The position numbers and the translations under genes were made by a program. Of a stretch of 64,000 nt of DNA, positions 63,956-64,000 are shown piece after piece. The notes under the pieces were generated by a model. It was not told the origin of the DNA. It saw only the letters and a program-made list of their open reading frames with translations, and did not search any database. Source of the stretch: Branchiibius cervicis (GTDB lineage Bacteria; Actinomycetota; Actinomycetes; Actinomycetales; Dermatophilaceae); NCBI RefSeq assembly GCF_042661605.1, contig NZ_JBHSWJ010000002.1, positions 310,001 to 374,000 on the forward strand, read 5' to 3'. How positions within the stretch are numbered: position 1 is the first letter of the stretch; every line of letters begins with the position of its first letter.

Positions 63956-64000
63956 GTGGACAACGTTTGCGCGGGTTGTCGACGTTTGCGCGACCTATAG
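63956..64000. repeat. Short repeat array right of the AbiEi/DUF559 gene, cut by window edge
   Basis: Two forward units (GACAACGTTTGCGCGGG and TTGTCGACGTTTGCGCGAC) end in CTATAG exactly at the window edge, matching the left array at 62959-62989 with few changes. The reverse-oriented half would be expected beyond 64000. Confidence 0.75.

Overview
The window is high-G+C DNA with dense, short-spaced genes and many 1-4 bp stop/start overlaps (ATGA, GTGA, TGATG). The ftsH-folE-folP-folB-folK-DUF3180 block, the dacB / DUF2342-type protease / tilS / hpt block, a Ku/LigD repair locus, a GNAT-type argA beside clpC, an Ada-AlkA/Ogt pair and class F-like sortase genes all point to an actinomycete. I infer Micrococcales, possibly near Dermacoccaceae. 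No rRNA, CRISPR array, replication origin or complete tRNA was seen.

Layout. (1) About 1-9216: accessory DNA with a LuxR regulator cut by the left edge, an acyl-CoA ligase, a secreted glycine-rich protein, a DJ-1/PfpI protein, a CocE-type hydrolase with a divergent TetR regulator and a perfect 16-bp operator, two SnoaL-like proteins and a transporter remnant. It ends at 9217-9256 in the 3' part of a tRNA-Thr gene without its 5' part, followed by that tRNA's own hairpin; this looks like the right-hand att site of an integrated island. (2) 9772-15596: a six-gene minus-strand operon in which every junction overlaps. It encodes the mycosporine-like amino acid (UV sunscreen) enzymes MysA, MysB, MysC and MysD, plus a TauD-type dioxygenase inserted between mysB and mysC and a HAD phosphatase at the front. 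(3) 15773-19395: divergent from it, a degenerate ABC ATPase, a YhgE/Pip membrane protein and a stand-alone cobalamin-binding domain with the Wx9EH signature of CarH/LitR light sensors. (4) 19425-28449: stress and redox genes (GMC oxidoreductase, a hydrolase fused to a gluconate-dehydrogenase small-subunit-like domain, two SDRs, Dps, a GH15 enzyme, an FAD reductase, an HhH-GPD protein). (5) 28446-43708: conserved housekeeping genes (pyrophosphatase, dacB, tilS, hpt, ftsH, folate biosynthesis). (6) 43821-53676: an anchored surface protein with its sortase, a solitary NuoD-like protein, an EamA/CGNR divergent pair, a MidA methyltransferase, panG-panC and alkylation repair. (7) 53621-62940: a WYL regulator, a hydrolase, split LigD with Ku, a low-molecular-weight phosphatase, an HPr-kinase/PqqD-like protein, clpC and argA. 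(8) 62945-64000: an AbiEi/DUF559 gene flanked on both sides by the same array of short repeats.

The most interesting unit is 9772-19395: sunscreen biosynthesis with an extra Fe(II)/2-oxoglutarate oxygenase, a divergent membrane protein and an orphan B12 photosensor domain, together suggesting light-responsive production of a modified mycosporine.

Sequence-quality warning. Thirteen genes are interrupted by fifteen indels that behave as missing bases, mostly in G/C runs. I found many G or C runs of exactly five and none of six or more, so these breaks are most likely homopolymer-collapse errors, not pseudogenes. Such genes are listed here as single CDSs spanning the break. Two genes appear to start at CTG codons that overlap the preceding stop codon.
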